64,000 bases of DNA, taken from the NCBI RefSeq assembly GCF_003130075.1, contig NZ_NRCW01000008.1:1-64000 (forward strand), in the 5' to 3' direction. The stretch comes from Aggregatibacter segnis (GTDB lineage Bacteria; Pseudomonadota; Gammaproteobacteria; Enterobacterales; Pasteurellaceae). This document shows, in pieces, positions 20,969 through 29,515 of this stretch (the stretch's first letter is position 1; each line of letters opens with the position of its first letter). Made by a program: the position numbers and the translations under genes. Below the pieces are notes generated by a model. It was not told the DNA's origin. It was given only the letters and a program-made list of their open reading frames with translations, and did no database searches.

Positions 20969-21021
20969 TTTGGGGTTTTTTGAAAATAATTTTTAATTGA
21001 TTGATTTTTAAGGAATTAAAA

Positions 21022-21384
21022 ATGGAAAAAGTTTTTGAGCGTGGCAATGTGTTGGCTTCTGCCTGTCCTTCCCGGCAAATTTTGCAGCATTTAACCAGTC
21101 GTTGGGGGGCGTTAGTATTGGTGAGCTTGCATTCCGGCACCAAGCGTTTTAGTGAACTTCGTCGCTCTATTGATGGCGTGAGCGAGCGTATGTTGACAAA
21201 AACCTTGCAGGAACTGGAAGCGGACGGCATGTTAATTCGCAAATCCTACAATACCGTGCCGCCGCAAGTGGATTACACCTTAACGGAATTCGGTTCGCAG
21301 GCGTCCAATAAAATGTTTGAGTTGGTGGATTGGTTGGAAACAAATCTTGACGGAATTTTGGCGAAGCAAGCCGCGAATCCGTAA
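21022..21384 (+). CDS. HxlR-family transcriptional regulator
   Basis: A 120-residue winged-helix protein of the HxlR/YtfH family. It contains the typical segments CPSRQILQHLTSRWGALVL, FSELRRSIDGVSERMLTKTL and YNTVPPQVDYTLTEFG. Cys near the N-terminus (Cys13 in LASACPSR) is the redox-sensing position in relatives such as YodB and QorR. The start at 21022 has a ribosome site (AAGGAAT). It is divergent from the QorB-type reductase and probably represses it until oxidised by quinones. A strong uptake-signal terminator follows. Confidence 0.87.
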   Translation: MEKVFERGNVLASACPSRQILQHLTSRWGALVLVSLHSGTKRFSELRRSIDGVSERMLTKTLQELEADGMLIRKSYNTVPPQVDYTLTEFGSQASNKMFELVDWLETNLDGILAKQAANP

Positions 21385-21404
21385 GAACTACGGCATGATG
21401 GTTG

Positions 21405-21452
21405 CTAAAGTGCGGTGAAAAATCGACATGTTTTTCCACCGCACTTTTTTTC
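21405..21452 (+). terminator. Uptake-signal-pair terminator after the HxlR gene
   Basis: AAAGTGCGGTGAAAAA and TTTTTCCACCGCACTTT pair into a stem and are followed by a T run. Confidence 0.83.
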
Positions 21453-21527
21453 ACCTTTCCTTTATCCCGCCTTGTGTTTTCAGTATAATGGCACACATTT
21501 TCTCCATCTAAATAGACAGAACATATT

Positions 21528-22433
21528 ATGACAAAATTTAATGTAAAAACTTTCCAAGGCATGATTCTTGCCTTACAAGAATACTGGGCGAACCAAGGCT
21601 GTACCATTGTGCAACCCTTTGATATGGAAGTGGGCGCAGGTACCTCTCACCCGATGACCGCATTACGCGCGTTAGGTCCTGAGCCGATGGCGTTTGCTTA
21701 TGTGCAACCTTCCCGCCGTCCGACCGATGGTCGCTATGGTGAAAACCCAAACCGTTTACAGCATTACTACCAATTCCAAGTGGTGATTAAACCCTCTCCG
21801 GACAATATTCAAGAATTGTATTTAGGTTCCCTTGAAATGCTTGGTTTTGACCCGACCAAAAACGACATTCGTTTTGTGGAAGATAACTGGGAAAACCCAA
21901 CTTTAGGCGCATGGGGCTTGGGCTGGGAAGTGTGGTTAAACGGCATGGAAGTGACTCAATTTACCTATTTCCAACAAGTGGGCGGCTTAGAATGTAAACC
22001 GGTTACCGGCGAAGTAACTTACGGTTTAGAGCGTTTGGCAATGTACATTCAAGGCGTGGATTCCGTGTATGACTTAGTTTGGTCTGACGGCCCGCTTGGC
22101 AAAACCACTTACGGTGACGTATTCCATCAAAATGAAGTGGAACAATCCACCTACAACTTTGAATATGCCGACACCGATTTCTTATTCCATTGTTTCGATC
22201 AATATGAAAAAGAAGCGAAAAGCTTATTGGAATTAGAACGCCCGTTGCCACTGCCGGCTTACGAGCGCATTTTAAAAGCGGCACACAGTTTCAACTTGTT
22301 AGACGCGCGCAAAGCGATTTCCGTTACTGAGCGTCAACGCTACATTTTACGCATTCGTGCCCTTACTAAAGGCGTGGCGGAAGCCTATTATGCCAGCCGT
22401 GAAGCCTTAGGCTTCCCGGGTTGTAAAAAATAA
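21528..22433 (+). CDS. glyQ: Glycyl-tRNA synthetase alpha subunit
   Basis: GlyQ carries the class II active site of the tetrameric alpha2-beta2 glycyl-tRNA synthetase. The 301-residue length is standard. Segments [20 protein letters not shown] and [10 protein letters not shown]-like [20 protein letters not shown] and [10 protein letters not shown] are diagnostic. A TATAAT box lies at 21484-21489 with TTTATC 17 bases before it. The partner gene glyS is 7 kb downstream instead of adjacent, with several unrelated genes in between. Confidence 0.97.
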   Translation: MTKFNVKTFQGMILALQEYWANQGCTIVQPFDMEVGAGTSHPMTALRALGPEPMAFAYVQPSRRPTDGRYGENPNRLQHYYQFQVVIKPSPDNIQELYLGSLEMLGFDPTKNDIRFVEDNWENPTLGAWGLGWEVWLNGMEVTQFTYFQQVGGLECKPVTGEVTYGLERLAMYIQGVDSVYDLVWSDGPLGKTTYGDVFHQNEVEQSTYNFEYADTDFLFHCFDQYEKEAKSLLELERPLPLPAYERILKAAHSFNLLDARKAISVTERQRYILRIRALTKGVAEAYYASREALGFPGCKK

Positions 22434-22486
22434 AGCGAAAAGTCACCGCACTTTATGTGTTAACACCGTGATATAAGGAGAACATC

Positions 22487-23137
22487 ATGAAAGATTTTCA
22501 ATACCCCGACGATATTTACACCGAAGCTGAACCGGACGAAAACACGCTAGCGAATTTAGGGCCTTTAGCGCCTATGGCGGGAATTTGGAAAGGAAAGCGT
22601 GGGCTTGATATCAACCCGAAAGCTGAAGGGGCAGTGAAAGATCCTTATATCGAATATTACGAATTACAACCGATTGATGCGCAAACCAATGGGCCGCAAT
22701 TGTTTTATGGCTTGCGCTATCACACGCATATTGTGCAGCCTGATGAAGTGGAAACCTTTCACGATCAAGTAGGCTATTGGTTATGGGAGCCGGCAACAGG
22801 CAATATTTCCTTGTCGTTGAGTATTCCACGTGGACAAAGCCTCATTGCCACCGGTAATGCTGCGGCAGATGCGAAAGAGTTTACGCTAAAAGCCGTGCGA
22901 GGCTCTTTAACGAATGGCATTATCTCGAATCCGTTTTTAGAACAATCTTTCACGACAGAAAGCTATGAAATTACGGTGAAAATTCATGAAGATGGTACTT
23001 GGTCTTACGATCAAATTACCACGATGATTATCCCGAATTACGACAAGCCGTTTGAGCATCGCGATCGTAACCGTTTAACCAAAATCGCTGAACCGACATT
23101 AAATCCGACCGCACTTGCTGTGGCAAATAAAAAGTAA
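22487..23137 (+). CDS. Nitrobindin-like (FABP-fold) heme-binding beta-barrel protein
   Basis: A 216-residue soluble protein. Near residue 28 is LAPMAGIWKGKRGLDINPK, resembling the start of the nitrobindin / THAP4-like fold (DUF1794), a ten-strand barrel that can hold haem or fatty acids. Further segments VGYWLWEPATGNISLSLSIPRGQ and the central barrel strands follow the same pattern. The role is unassigned and the heme-binding label is inherited from the family. A clear ribosome site (AAGGAGAAC) precedes it. The glutaredoxin-like gene follows after nine bases. Confidence 0.75.
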   Translation: MKDFQYPDDIYTEAEPDENTLANLGPLAPMAGIWKGKRGLDINPKAEGAVKDPYIEYYELQPIDAQTNGPQLFYGLRYHTHIVQPDEVETFHDQVGYWLWEPATGNISLSLSIPRGQSLIATGNAAADAKEFTLKAVRGSLTNGIISNPFLEQSFTTESYEITVKIHEDGTWSYDQITTMIIPNYDKPFEHRDRNRLTKIAEPTLNPTALAVANKK

Positions 23138-23146
23138 GGTATTGCG

Positions 23147-23407
23147 ATGAAACCTATTCTTTATTATGCCGAGCAATGTCCCGATACAGCCCCGTTTGTG
23201 GCGGAATTAAAACGTCTTGGTGTGGAATATGAGAAAGTGGAAGTTTTATCTTCTATTCCTAATTTGAAACAATGGTTGCGTTTACGTGATCGTCATCCTG
23301 CATTTGATGAGGTGAAAGCACAAGGTTATGCCGGCTTCCCTGCGTTATTGTTGGACGATGATCGCGTTATCTTGGATCAAACCCAATTAAAAACTGTTTT
23401 TGCTTGA
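23147..23407 (+). CDS. Small glutaredoxin-like protein
   Basis: An 86-residue protein with an N-terminal thioredoxin-fold strand MKPILYYAEQCPDTAPFVAELK. The single Cys sits at the glutaredoxin active-site position, CPDT in place of CPYC. GYAGFPALLLDDDRVIL provides the cis-Pro. Monothiol or regulatory function is inferred. It is likely co-transcribed with the upstream nitrobindin-like gene. Confidence 0.78.
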   Translation: MKPILYYAEQCPDTAPFVAELKRLGVEYEKVEVLSSIPNLKQWLRLRDRHPAFDEVKAQGYAGFPALLLDDDRVILDQTQLKTVFA

Positions 23408-23473
23408 TATGAGCACCATGCTTAAACTCGCTAAATTTTGATAAACCTCGTTCAATTTTATTAAATCCATTTT

Positions 23474-26400
23474 ATGAAAAAGAGACATTCTCAACCTACA
23501 TTCATTGCGCTGTTTGTGGCGTTAAACGTAACCCCAGTGGCTTTTGCCGGACAGGTCTATTCCGGTGTGGATTATCAATATTTTCGTGATTTTGCCGAGA
23601 ATAAAGGTAAGTTTACGCCCGGTGCGCAAAATATAGAGGTGGTGAATAAAAAAGGCGAGTCTGTCGGCACTATGATGCAAAACGCACCGATGATGGATTT
23701 TTCGGTGGTTAGCCGTAATGGTGTGGCAGCGCTGGTGGGTGATCAATATATCGTTAGCGTGGCACATAATGTGGGTTATAGCGGTGTTGACTTTGGCATG
23801 GAGGGTAGTAACCCCGATCAGCACCGATTCGGTTATAACATCGTTAAACGAAATAATTATAAAAACGACCCTACTCACCCTTACATGACGGACTATCATA
23901 ACCCTCGTTTAACCAAATTCGTCACGGAAGCTGCGCCGATAGAAATGGTGTCAAAGATGCAGGGTAGCATCTATGGCGATTTAGAAAAGTATCCAATGCG
24001 GGTACGAATTGGTAGCGGTCGGCAAGTTGTGCGTGATGCTCAGGACAAGGATACAGAGGTTTCAGGCGCATACCACTACAGAACCGCAGGTAATACGTTT
24101 ATGCAAGGCTGGGCGAACAATGGTGAGGTCAGTTTAAGCGGTGATGTGCGTTATCCGAATCAATATGGTCCGTTACCCATTTCAGGTTCTAGCGGTGACA
24201 GTGGTTCACCGATGTTTATTTATGATAAAACCGCAGGAAAATGGCTGTTAAACGGTGTATTGCGTAGCGGACACCCTTATGAAGGCAAAGAGAATACCTA
24301 CCAAATTGCACGTAAGAATTATTTGGATGAAATCATTGCAAGAGATTTGGTCACGGTATTTGAAGCTACAGCAGCCTCTTATGACTGGACAACAGACGGC
24401 AATGGCAGTGGCACCTTAACCAAAGGTAGCCGTGCTGTTACGACCACACCACTGGCCAATTACAGCCTACCTTCTTCCGGTAGAGATGAATCTTTTGGAT
24501 ATGGCGGACCAAACCCTTATATGCCGGCACAGCATCACGGTAAGAACATTTACTTTGGAAATATGCAAAGTGGCACGATAACCCTGAAAAATAATATCGA
24601 TCAAGGCGCCGGTGGGTTGACCTTTGAAGGGGATTTTGTGGTGCAGCCTACCACCGATGAAACCTGGAAAGGTGCTGGCGTTTCAGTGGGGGAAGGCAGT
24701 ACGGTCACATGGAAAGTCAAAAATCCGGCAGGCGATCGTTTGTCTAAAATTGGGCAAGGCACGTTGTTGGTTAATGGCAAAGGCGAAAACCTTGGCGATA
24801 TCAGTGTAGGGGATGGTGTTGTCGTTTTAAATCAACAAGCAGACGAGCAAGGCAAAAAACAAGCCTTTAATCAATTAGGCATTGTGAGCGGTCGCCCAAC
24901 GGTGAAATTAGAAAGTGACGACCAAGTCAATCCAAACAATATTTATTTCGGTTTCCGCGGTGGTCGTTTAGATCTCAACGGTCATTCGCTTACCTTTAAT
25001 CGCATTCAAAATACCGATGAAGGCGCACAAATTGTCAACCACAACAAAGACACGGCAGCCACTGTCACGCTTCTTGGTAATGTACAAATCAATAATGAAA
25101 AGAACATTAATCAATCCAAAGCCACCGCATTTAACGGTTGGTTTGGTGAAACCAATGCGGCACTTCACAATGGTCGATTAAATGTCGCTTATCAACCTAC
25201 GAACGCCGACAGTGTCTTTTTATTGTCAGGCGGAAGCAATTTAAAAGGCAATATTACACAAGAAAACGGCACGTTAGTTTTTAGCGGTCGCCCAACGCCT
25301 CATGCTTACAACCACTTGAATAGACCTGCGCTCATTGGTCGACCACAAGGCGAAGTGGTGATGGACGATGACTGGCTAAGCCGTACCTTTAAAGCGGAAA
25401 AATACATTATTAACGGTGGAAGTGCGGTCGTTTCTCGAAACGTTTCTGCGATAAACGGCGATTGGCAATTAAGCAACAACGCCAATGCTACATTGGGAGT
25501 TACCGATAAACAGGCGAATTTCATTTGTGCCCGTTCTGACTGGACGGGGCTGACCAAATGCGCCAACCAAACCTTATCTGATAAAGTCTTTGCGAGCATT
25601 GAGCGTAGCAAAATCAATGGTAATTTTGTCCTGAACGACAGTGCGAAATTATCGGTTGTAGGACTTGCAGATGTTATGGGTAATGTGGTGTTAAACGGGC
25701 AAACTCAATATCACTTGGCACATAAAGCCACTCAAACTGGCACGCTTGCGCTGAATAACCAAACTGTGGCAACGGTTGAAAATGCGACTTTGACGGGCGA
25801 TGCAACGCTTTCTGATCAGGCAAAATTAAACTTCATTAACGCTCGTTTTGATCATCAAATTCAGGGCAGCAAAGAGACGCTGGTTTCTTTGTCAGACAAT
25901 GCAAACTGGATGTTACCGAACAGCACAACAATAGGTAATTTAAGCCTCAATAACGGGCAAGTGACCCTTGGTGCGGATATTGCATCTCAAGCGAATGATC
26001 AAATATTTAAGAAACTTACGGTGTTAGGTGATTTAAACGGAAAGGGAACGTTTAGTTACCCTACTCATTTGCAAGAAAATAAAGGCGCACATGTGACAGT
26101 GAATGGCTTGGCAACAGGTGATTTTGTGCTAAACGTACGCAATACCGGTGTAGAGCCTCAAACCTTGCAACAGCTCAGTTTATTGACTCTGATAAATGCT
26201 ACTCAAACCGATAACGTCAAGGTTTCTTTGGCAAATGGCAAAGTCGATGTGGGAACCTATCGCTACGAGCTGAAAAATGATAATCACGATTACCGTTTAT
26301 ACAATCCGAAAAAAGAACTGGAGTTGGAAGAACAGGCTCGTTTAGAGGAAGAGAAGCGCAAAGCGGAAGAAGCACGAATCGCCGAAGAGAAACGTAAAGC

Positions 26401-27493
26401 AGAAGAAAAACGACTTGCTGAGGAGAGACGCAAGGCAGAAGAAGCGGCAAAAACCGCTGAAGAGAAACGTAAGCTAGAGGAAGCGCTTCGAATCGCGGAA
26501 GAAAAGCGTAAAGCGGAAGAAGCTCGAATTGCGGAAAATAAACGTAAAGCAGAGGAAGCTGCACGAATCGAGGCAGAAAAACGTAAAGCCGAACAAAAAC
26601 GCAAAGCAGATGGGCAAACGCAAAAAGAGATGATCAGCCGTTATTCAAATAGCGCCTTATCCGAGTTGTCTGCAAGTGTGAATGGCGCCTTGCTCATTAT
26701 TGATGAATTAAATAAACATCTTGTTGGAGAGAGCCGATCTCACGTTTGGGCAAATACGGTTCGTGCTTCTCGTCATTATGAGGCAGATGAATTCCGTGGT
26801 TACAAGCAAGAAAGCTATTTAACCCAGTTAGGGACACAACATATTGATGACAATTACCGCGTCGGTTTATTGTTCTCTCATGCCCGAGCGAAGAATACTT
26901 TTGATGACAATATCGGTGGGAAAAATCGCCTGACCATGTTGTCTGCTTTTGGCAAATATGATTTTGCTAACGGCTTGAACATCACAGCAGACATGAGTTA
27001 TGGCTCAAGTGCGGGTGAAATTCGAGGTGAATTGCAAGATGCGGATATTCAACGCCATATTGTCGCTTTAGGCGCAGGAGTGGGATACCAAATCAATTTA
27101 GGCAAACTTGCTGTTAAACCGAATATGAGTCTTCATCGCTACCACATTTCCGGCGAAAATTACCAATACGAGCAATCAGAAATTCATGTGCCGGCGGCGA
27201 ATTTTAATGTTTACCAAGCGGGCGTGACGGTGGATTATTCGTTTATGCCATGGCAAGGCGTAACCCTTCGTCCATCACTTGGCGTAAATTATGTGGATGC
27301 CTCTGATTCCAAACTCACCGTGCAGTTAAATCAGGCGCCATTGATGCAACGTTTTGATCGTTATTGGCAACAAGAAATTGGCTTAAGTGCTGATTTAGGC
27401 GGTTGGCAGGTTAGCACCTATGCTGCCCAATCTCGCGGCAAACAGTTGGATAAACAACATCAGTTTGGTTTGAAAGTAGGGTATCGTTGGTAA
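23474..27493 (+). CDS. Hap-type S6 serine protease autotransporter adhesin
   Basis: A 1339-residue type Va secretion protein. The signal peptide ends near AFA-GQ (residue 25). The chymotrypsin-like domain has the triad His98 (VAHNV), Asp140 (MTDYHNPRLTKFVTE) and Ser243 (GDSGSP). These segments are much closer to Haemophilus Hap than to IgA1 protease. A beta-helix passenger follows. Residues about 950-1045 form a highly charged Glu/Lys/Ala coiled-coil linker. The last 265 residues are the 12-strand translocator ending in GLKVGYRW. In relatives, Hap mediates self-cleavage, aggregation and adhesion. The ribosome site is weak. It lies inside the split glyQ-glyS interval, so it may be an acquired island. 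Confidence 0.9.
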   Translation: MKKRHSQPTFIALFVALNVTPVAFAGQVYSGVDYQYFRDFAENKGKFTPGAQNIEVVNKKGESVGTMMQNAPMMDFSVVSRNGVAALVGDQYIVSVAHNVGYSGVDFGMEGSNPDQHRFGYNIVKRNNYKNDPTHPYMTDYHNPRLTKFVTEAAPIEMVSKMQGSIYGDLEKYPMRVRIGSGRQVVRDAQDKDTEVSGAYHYRTAGNTFMQGWANNGEVSLSGDVRYPNQYGPLPISGSSGDSGSPMFIYDKTAGKWLLNGVLRSGHPYEGKENTYQIARKNYLDEIIARDLVTVFEATAASYDWTTDGNGSGTLTKGSRAVTTTPLANYSLPSSGRDESFGYGGPNPYMPAQHHGKNIYFGNMQSGTITLKNNIDQGAGGLTFEGDFVVQPTTDETWKGAGVSVGEGSTVTWKVKNPAGDRLSKIGQGTLLVNGKGENLGDISVGDGVVVLNQQADEQGKKQAFNQLGIVSGRPTVKLESDDQVNPNNIYFGFRGGRLDLNGHSLTFNRIQNTDEGAQIVNHNKDTAATVTLLGNVQINNEKNINQSKATAFNGWFGETNAALHNGRLNVAYQPTNADSVFLLSGGSNLKGNITQENGTLVFSGRPTPHAYNHLNRPALIGRPQGEVVMDDDWLSRTFKAEKYIINGGSAVVSRNVSAINGDWQLSNNANATLGVTDKQANFICARSDWTGLTKCANQTLSDKVFASIERSKINGNFVLNDSAKLSVVGLADVMGNVVLNGQTQYHLAHKATQTGTLALNNQTVATVENATLTGDATLSDQAKLNFINARFDHQIQGSKETLVSLSDNANWMLPNSTTIGNLSLNNGQVTLGADIASQANDQIFKKLTVLGDLNGKGTFSYPTHLQENKGAHVTVNGLATGDFVLNVRNTGVEPQTLQQLSLLTLINATQTDNVKVSLANGKVDVGTYRYELKNDNHDYRLYNPKKELELEEQARLEEEKRKAEEARIAEEKRKAEEKRLAEERRKAEEAAKTAEEKRKLEEALRIAEEKRKAEEARIAENKRKAEEAARIEAEKRKAEQKRKADGQTQKEMISRYSNSALSELSASVNGALLIIDELNKHLVGESRSHVWANTVRASRHYEADEFRGYKQESYLTQLGTQHIDDNYRVGLLFSHARAKNTFDDNIGGKNRLTMLSAFGKYDFANGLNITADMSYGSSAGEIRGELQDADIQRHIVALGAGVGYQINLGKLAVKPNMSLHRYHISGENYQYEQSEIHVPAANFNVYQAGVTVDYSFMPWQGVTLRPSLGVNYVDASDSKLTVQLNQAPLMQRFDRYWQQEIGLSADLGGWQVSTYAAQSRGKQLDKQHQFGLKVGYRW
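26317..26610 (+). repeat. Glu/Lys/Ala-rich coiled-coil linker with tandem coding repeats
   Basis: Within the autotransporter, about 95 residues are built of variations of EEKRKAEEARIA. The DNA repeats are imperfect, with codons for the same residues varying. The block joins passenger and barrel. It should form one long alpha helix. Confidence 0.75.
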
Positions 27494-27578
27494 AGCAATC
27501 GAACCCGACAGAAACAAGCACGAAAGATGATAGCATTGTGCGGTTATCGAGTTATTCTTATTTAGAAAGGTAAAAAAG

Positions 27579-28856
27579 ATGAAAAAAACACCTCAAATTC
27601 TGACCGCACTTTTGCTTGGTTCTGCCTTTGCGGGCGGTGTATTTGCCGAGGAACATCGCCTAAATACACCGAGTGCAGAGTATGAACTTGAGAAAGTCTT
27701 AATTTTCAGCCGTCATGGATTACGCTCGCCGGTGGAAAAAGATCCGCAAGAAATGGCAAAATATTCTCCGTATGCGTGGGCGAAATGGGATGTGCCATCC
27801 GGTCATCTCACGGCAAAAGGTACCGTGCTAGAAACCTATTTCGGGCAATATTTAGGGCAATGGCTTGCGGATAAAGGGTTATTAACAACAGAACGTTGTG
27901 CATCGGGCGAAGGCATTTTCGCTTATGCGAATGGTGTGCAACGCACAATTGCAACAGGTCAGGCGATTGTTTCTGGCGCATTTGCAGGCTGTAATGTTCA
28001 ACTGCAACATCACGGTAAAATTGGTTCAGAAAAAGATCTGATTTTTAATACACAGGCGCATAATCCAAGTAAAACCTTGATTGAATCTGCAAAAAATAAT
28101 GTTGATTTAACCGCTTTACAGCAAAAATTAGCGCCAAATTATGCGTTATTAAGTGAAATCATCGATTATAAAAATTCACCAAACTGTTTGCAAAAAGGCG
28201 AGTGTGATTTAGGTGGGAAAGTCGGTGAATACAGTATTAAAGACGGAAAGTCGGTCAAAATTACGGGTTCTATTAGCACCGGGAAGAAAATTGTCAGTGC
28301 ATTATTGCTCGCGCATTATGTGGGTAAACCTGATTCAGAAATTGCAAACAGCAATGTTGATAGCCAAGAAAAATGGCGTGCAATTAACGAAATTAAAAAC
28401 GAATATTACCGCACTTTATTTAAAAACAATGAAGCGCTGGCACAAAATGTCTCGTATCCGTTGTTAGCATTTATTCAGCAACAGCTGAATAGTGAAAACA
28501 AAATTAACGTATTGGTTGGACACGATTCGAATATCGTCGCTCTGCTTGCGGCACTAGGCGTTGAGCCTTATGAGTTGAATGATTCATTGGAAAATATCCC
28601 AATCGGTGGCAAGTTGCTATTTGAAGTGTGGAAGCACAAACCCAGTGGTAAGTTCAAATTTAAGTTAGATTATGTGTATCAAACTACTGAACAGCTGATT
28701 AACATCACGCCATTAAGTTTAGCGACACCACCAAACCGAACAGCATTAACCCTCAAAGGCTGTGAAAAAGATGAAAATGGTTTTTGTGATTACGAGCGTT
28801 TTCAACAGGTGTTGAGTGAGAGTGTTGGAAACAGCAAGCTATCGGGAAGTAGATAA
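27579..28856 (+). CDS. Periplasmic histidine acid phosphatase (Agp/AppA type)
   Basis: A 425-residue secreted phosphatase. The signal peptide ends at VFA (residue 23). The catalytic motif SRHGLRSP holds His46, and the C-terminal HD motif is VGHDSNIV (near residue 315). Six cysteines could form disulfides (such as CASGEG, CNVQL, CLQKGECD, CEKDENGFCDYE). In E. coli Agp releases glucose from glucose-1-phosphate and AppA is a phytase; the substrate here is unknown. The C-terminal tail beyond about residue 414 (SVGNSKLSGSR) probably comes from a fusion with the adjacent nuclease-gene remnant. Confidence 0.87.
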   Translation: MKKTPQILTALLLGSAFAGGVFAEEHRLNTPSAEYELEKVLIFSRHGLRSPVEKDPQEMAKYSPYAWAKWDVPSGHLTAKGTVLETYFGQYLGQWLADKGLLTTERCASGEGIFAYANGVQRTIATGQAIVSGAFAGCNVQLQHHGKIGSEKDLIFNTQAHNPSKTLIESAKNNVDLTALQQKLAPNYALLSEIIDYKNSPNCLQKGECDLGGKVGEYSIKDGKSVKITGSISTGKKIVSALLLAHYVGKPDSEIANSNVDSQEKWRAINEIKNEYYRTLFKNNEALAQNVSYPLLAFIQQQLNSENKINVLVGHDSNIVALLAALGVEPYELNDSLENIPIGGKLLFEVWKHKPSGKFKFKLDYVYQTTEQLINITPLSLATPPNRTALTLKGCEKDENGFCDYERFQQVLSESVGNSKLSGSR

Positions 28857-28974
28857 TTCTGATATTCATATCGCGGAATATATGATGGTGTTGCCAAGTA
28901 AAGAAGTGCTGGAACAACGGTTGCATTTGGCGGTAGAAAGGGCGAGAGAGCGGTTTTGGATTCAACATAACTAA
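28816..28974 (+). pseudogene. C-terminal remnant of a YhcG-like (DUF1016) PDDEXK nuclease gene
   Basis: In a frame different from the phosphatase, the sequence reads on to an independent stop at 28974. It contains DNSDIHIAEYMMVLP, EVLEQRLHLAVERARER and WIQHN. This resembles the last 45 residues of the YhcG/DUF1016 nuclease family, whose C-termini contain an I(H/R)VAEY-like segment and LP-K-x-LxxKLH. No upstream part of the gene is present. It overlaps the last codons of the phosphatase, so a deletion or recombination joined the two. The family call is from memory of the pattern, with moderate confidence. Confidence 0.45.
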
Positions 28975-28985
28975 AAAGGATAAAT

Positions 28986-29498
28986 ATGACTAAATATCAG
29001 GATTCATCAAATAATGTAACCTTTGGTTCGGACTCTCCGATTATGAAGGATATTAAAGGGGATGTGATATATAAACCAGGTGGTGATGTGATTGTTAATC
29101 CACCACAAGAAAAAACTGTAAAAGCTTTCATAGAATGTTCAGATGAAGAATTAAGAGAATATGCTTTTGAATTAGCTGAACGTTTTAAAAAAGAAAGATC
29201 TGAAAAAAAGAAATTAGTTAAAGAACGTTCTATTAAGTTATTTTTAATAACTGTAGCTATACTTATCATAGCTACAATATATGTAGTCATTAAAAGCCAA
29301 GATAAACATATATTAGATATAGCAGTATTTTTAGTTGCTGTATTATCAATAGTTATCGGATATGCTGCCTTTTTAGGTATATCAACTCCCAATAAAATTG
29401 AAAAACAATATCTTGCCACAGCACAAAATATTATTGATGAACTAGATTTTAGACAAAATAAATCTTATTCGGAAGAAATTAGAAAAAAATTTAAATAA
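28986..29498 (+). CDS. AT-rich two-transmembrane-helix protein of unknown function
   Basis: I do not recognise this 170-residue protein. It begins with a short beta-like segment (NNVTFGSDSPIM, then GDVIYKPGGDVIVNPP). A charged helix (about 48-83) comes next, then two membrane helices (about 84-102 and 113-131) and a C-terminal cytosolic helix. Its base composition is clearly richer in A and T than the neighbours. The layout of two membrane helices flanked by helices recalls 2TM effectors of nucleotide-sensing defence systems, but no partner gene is adjacent. A ribosome site (AAAAGGAT) supports the start. It is placed directly before glyS and could affect glyS transcription. Confidence 0.6.
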   Translation: MTKYQDSSNNVTFGSDSPIMKDIKGDVIYKPGGDVIVNPPQEKTVKAFIECSDEELREYAFELAERFKKERSEKKKLVKERSIKLFLITVAILIIATIYVVIKSQDKHILDIAVFLVAVLSIVIGYAAFLGISTPNKIEKQYLATAQNIIDELDFRQNKSYSEEIRKKFK

Positions 29499-29515
29499 CA
29501 TTTTAGAGAAACAAA

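Noticed and set aside
26217-26604. Two minus-strand frames rich in Leu, Ser, Ala and Arg under the autotransporter linker
   Set aside because: They are antisense images of the Glu/Lys repeats. No start signals or domain pattern.
26317-26610. CRISPR-like repetition
   Set aside because: The repeats are coding, imperfect and without spacers. No CRISPR array or cas gene was seen anywhere in the window.
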